The translations under genes were made by a program, and so were the position numbers. From Caryophanales bacterium UBA7476 (GTDB lineage Bacteria; Bacillota_I; Bacilli_A; RF39; UBA660): a stretch of 13,468 bases of DNA. Under the pieces are notes generated by a model. The model was not told the DNA's origin, searched no databases, and was given only the letters and a program-made list of their open reading frames with translations. The stretch is from NCBI GenBank assembly GCA_002477275.1, contig DLOU01000065.1:53966-67433 (forward strand), written 5' to 3'. This document shows, one piece after another, positions 13,454-13,468 of the stretch (positions within the stretch are counted from its first letter, which is position 1; each line of letters starts with the position of its first letter).

Positions 13454-13468
13454 CAGACTGTTGACAAA

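Noticed and set aside
1..13468. A DGR template repeat or reverse transcriptase inside this window
   Set aside because: No second copy of the GC-rich 7002-7129 sequence is visible on either strand and no ORF has reverse transcriptase motifs, so any such parts must lie elsewhere.
1..13468. tRNA or rRNA genes, or a CRISPR array
   Set aside because: No cloverleaf-like GC-rich segment, rRNA signature or regularly spaced repeat was seen. The only GC island is inside a coding sequence.

Overview
The window is about 13.5 kb of very AT-rich DNA from a low-GC Gram-positive-type bacterium. Shine-Dalgarno sites are strong (AGGAGG or AAAGGAG types) and the stop codons are TAA or TAG except for one TGA. 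The gene set is AddAB, an M23 peptidase, LPXTG-like and InlB-repeat surface proteins, and a pair of ExsY/CotY-type spore coat proteins. Together these fit an uncultured, probably gut-associated, endospore-forming member of the Bacilli or a related Firmicutes lineage. This is inference; no rRNA or other phylogenetic marker is present.

Layout. (1) 1-340, plus strand: the 3' end of an M23 metallopeptidase gene and its terminator. (2) 356-1467: a module carrying an Rpn/PD-(D/E)XK 'nuclease family transposase' gene on the minus strand. It is bracketed by 16-bp direct repeats that match the last codons of addA, so it looks inserted at the addA tail. (3) 1462-6880, minus strand: an addB-addA operon for double-strand-break processing, with overlapping genes and a short AddB lacking the ATP-binding motif. 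(4) 6968-12067, minus strand: two secreted or surface proteins in one continuous reading frame broken by a single TGA. The first is a small protein with a sortase-like C-terminus. The second is a roughly 1500-residue InlB/MucBP/Big_2 multidomain protein ending in two lectin-like domains. (5) 12150-12455, minus strand: a membrane-anchored EIIB-like protein whose phosphorylatable Cys is replaced by Asp. (6) 12555-13468, plus strand: a tandem pair of Cys-rich spore coat proteins behind a sigma-K-like promoter.

The most interesting signal is at 7002-7129. The last 45 or so codons of the giant surface protein switch to about 50% GC. From D1457 to P1486, 20 of 30 codons end in C, and most of these (AAC, AGC, GGC, GAC, TAC, GTC, CGC, TTC) are codons reachable from AAC by changing only A. 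They sit in a C-type-lectin-like fold just before a conserved ARPAIEV motif. That is the signature of the variable region of a diversity-generating retroelement (DGR). No reverse transcriptase or template repeat lies in the window, so any DGR would act in trans or sit outside it.

The second most interesting signal is the TGA at 11537-11539. It interrupts what would otherwise be a complete C-terminal membrane anchor. Between it and the next gene's first ATG there is no ATG, GTG or TTG in any frame, although that stretch encodes most of a good signal peptide.
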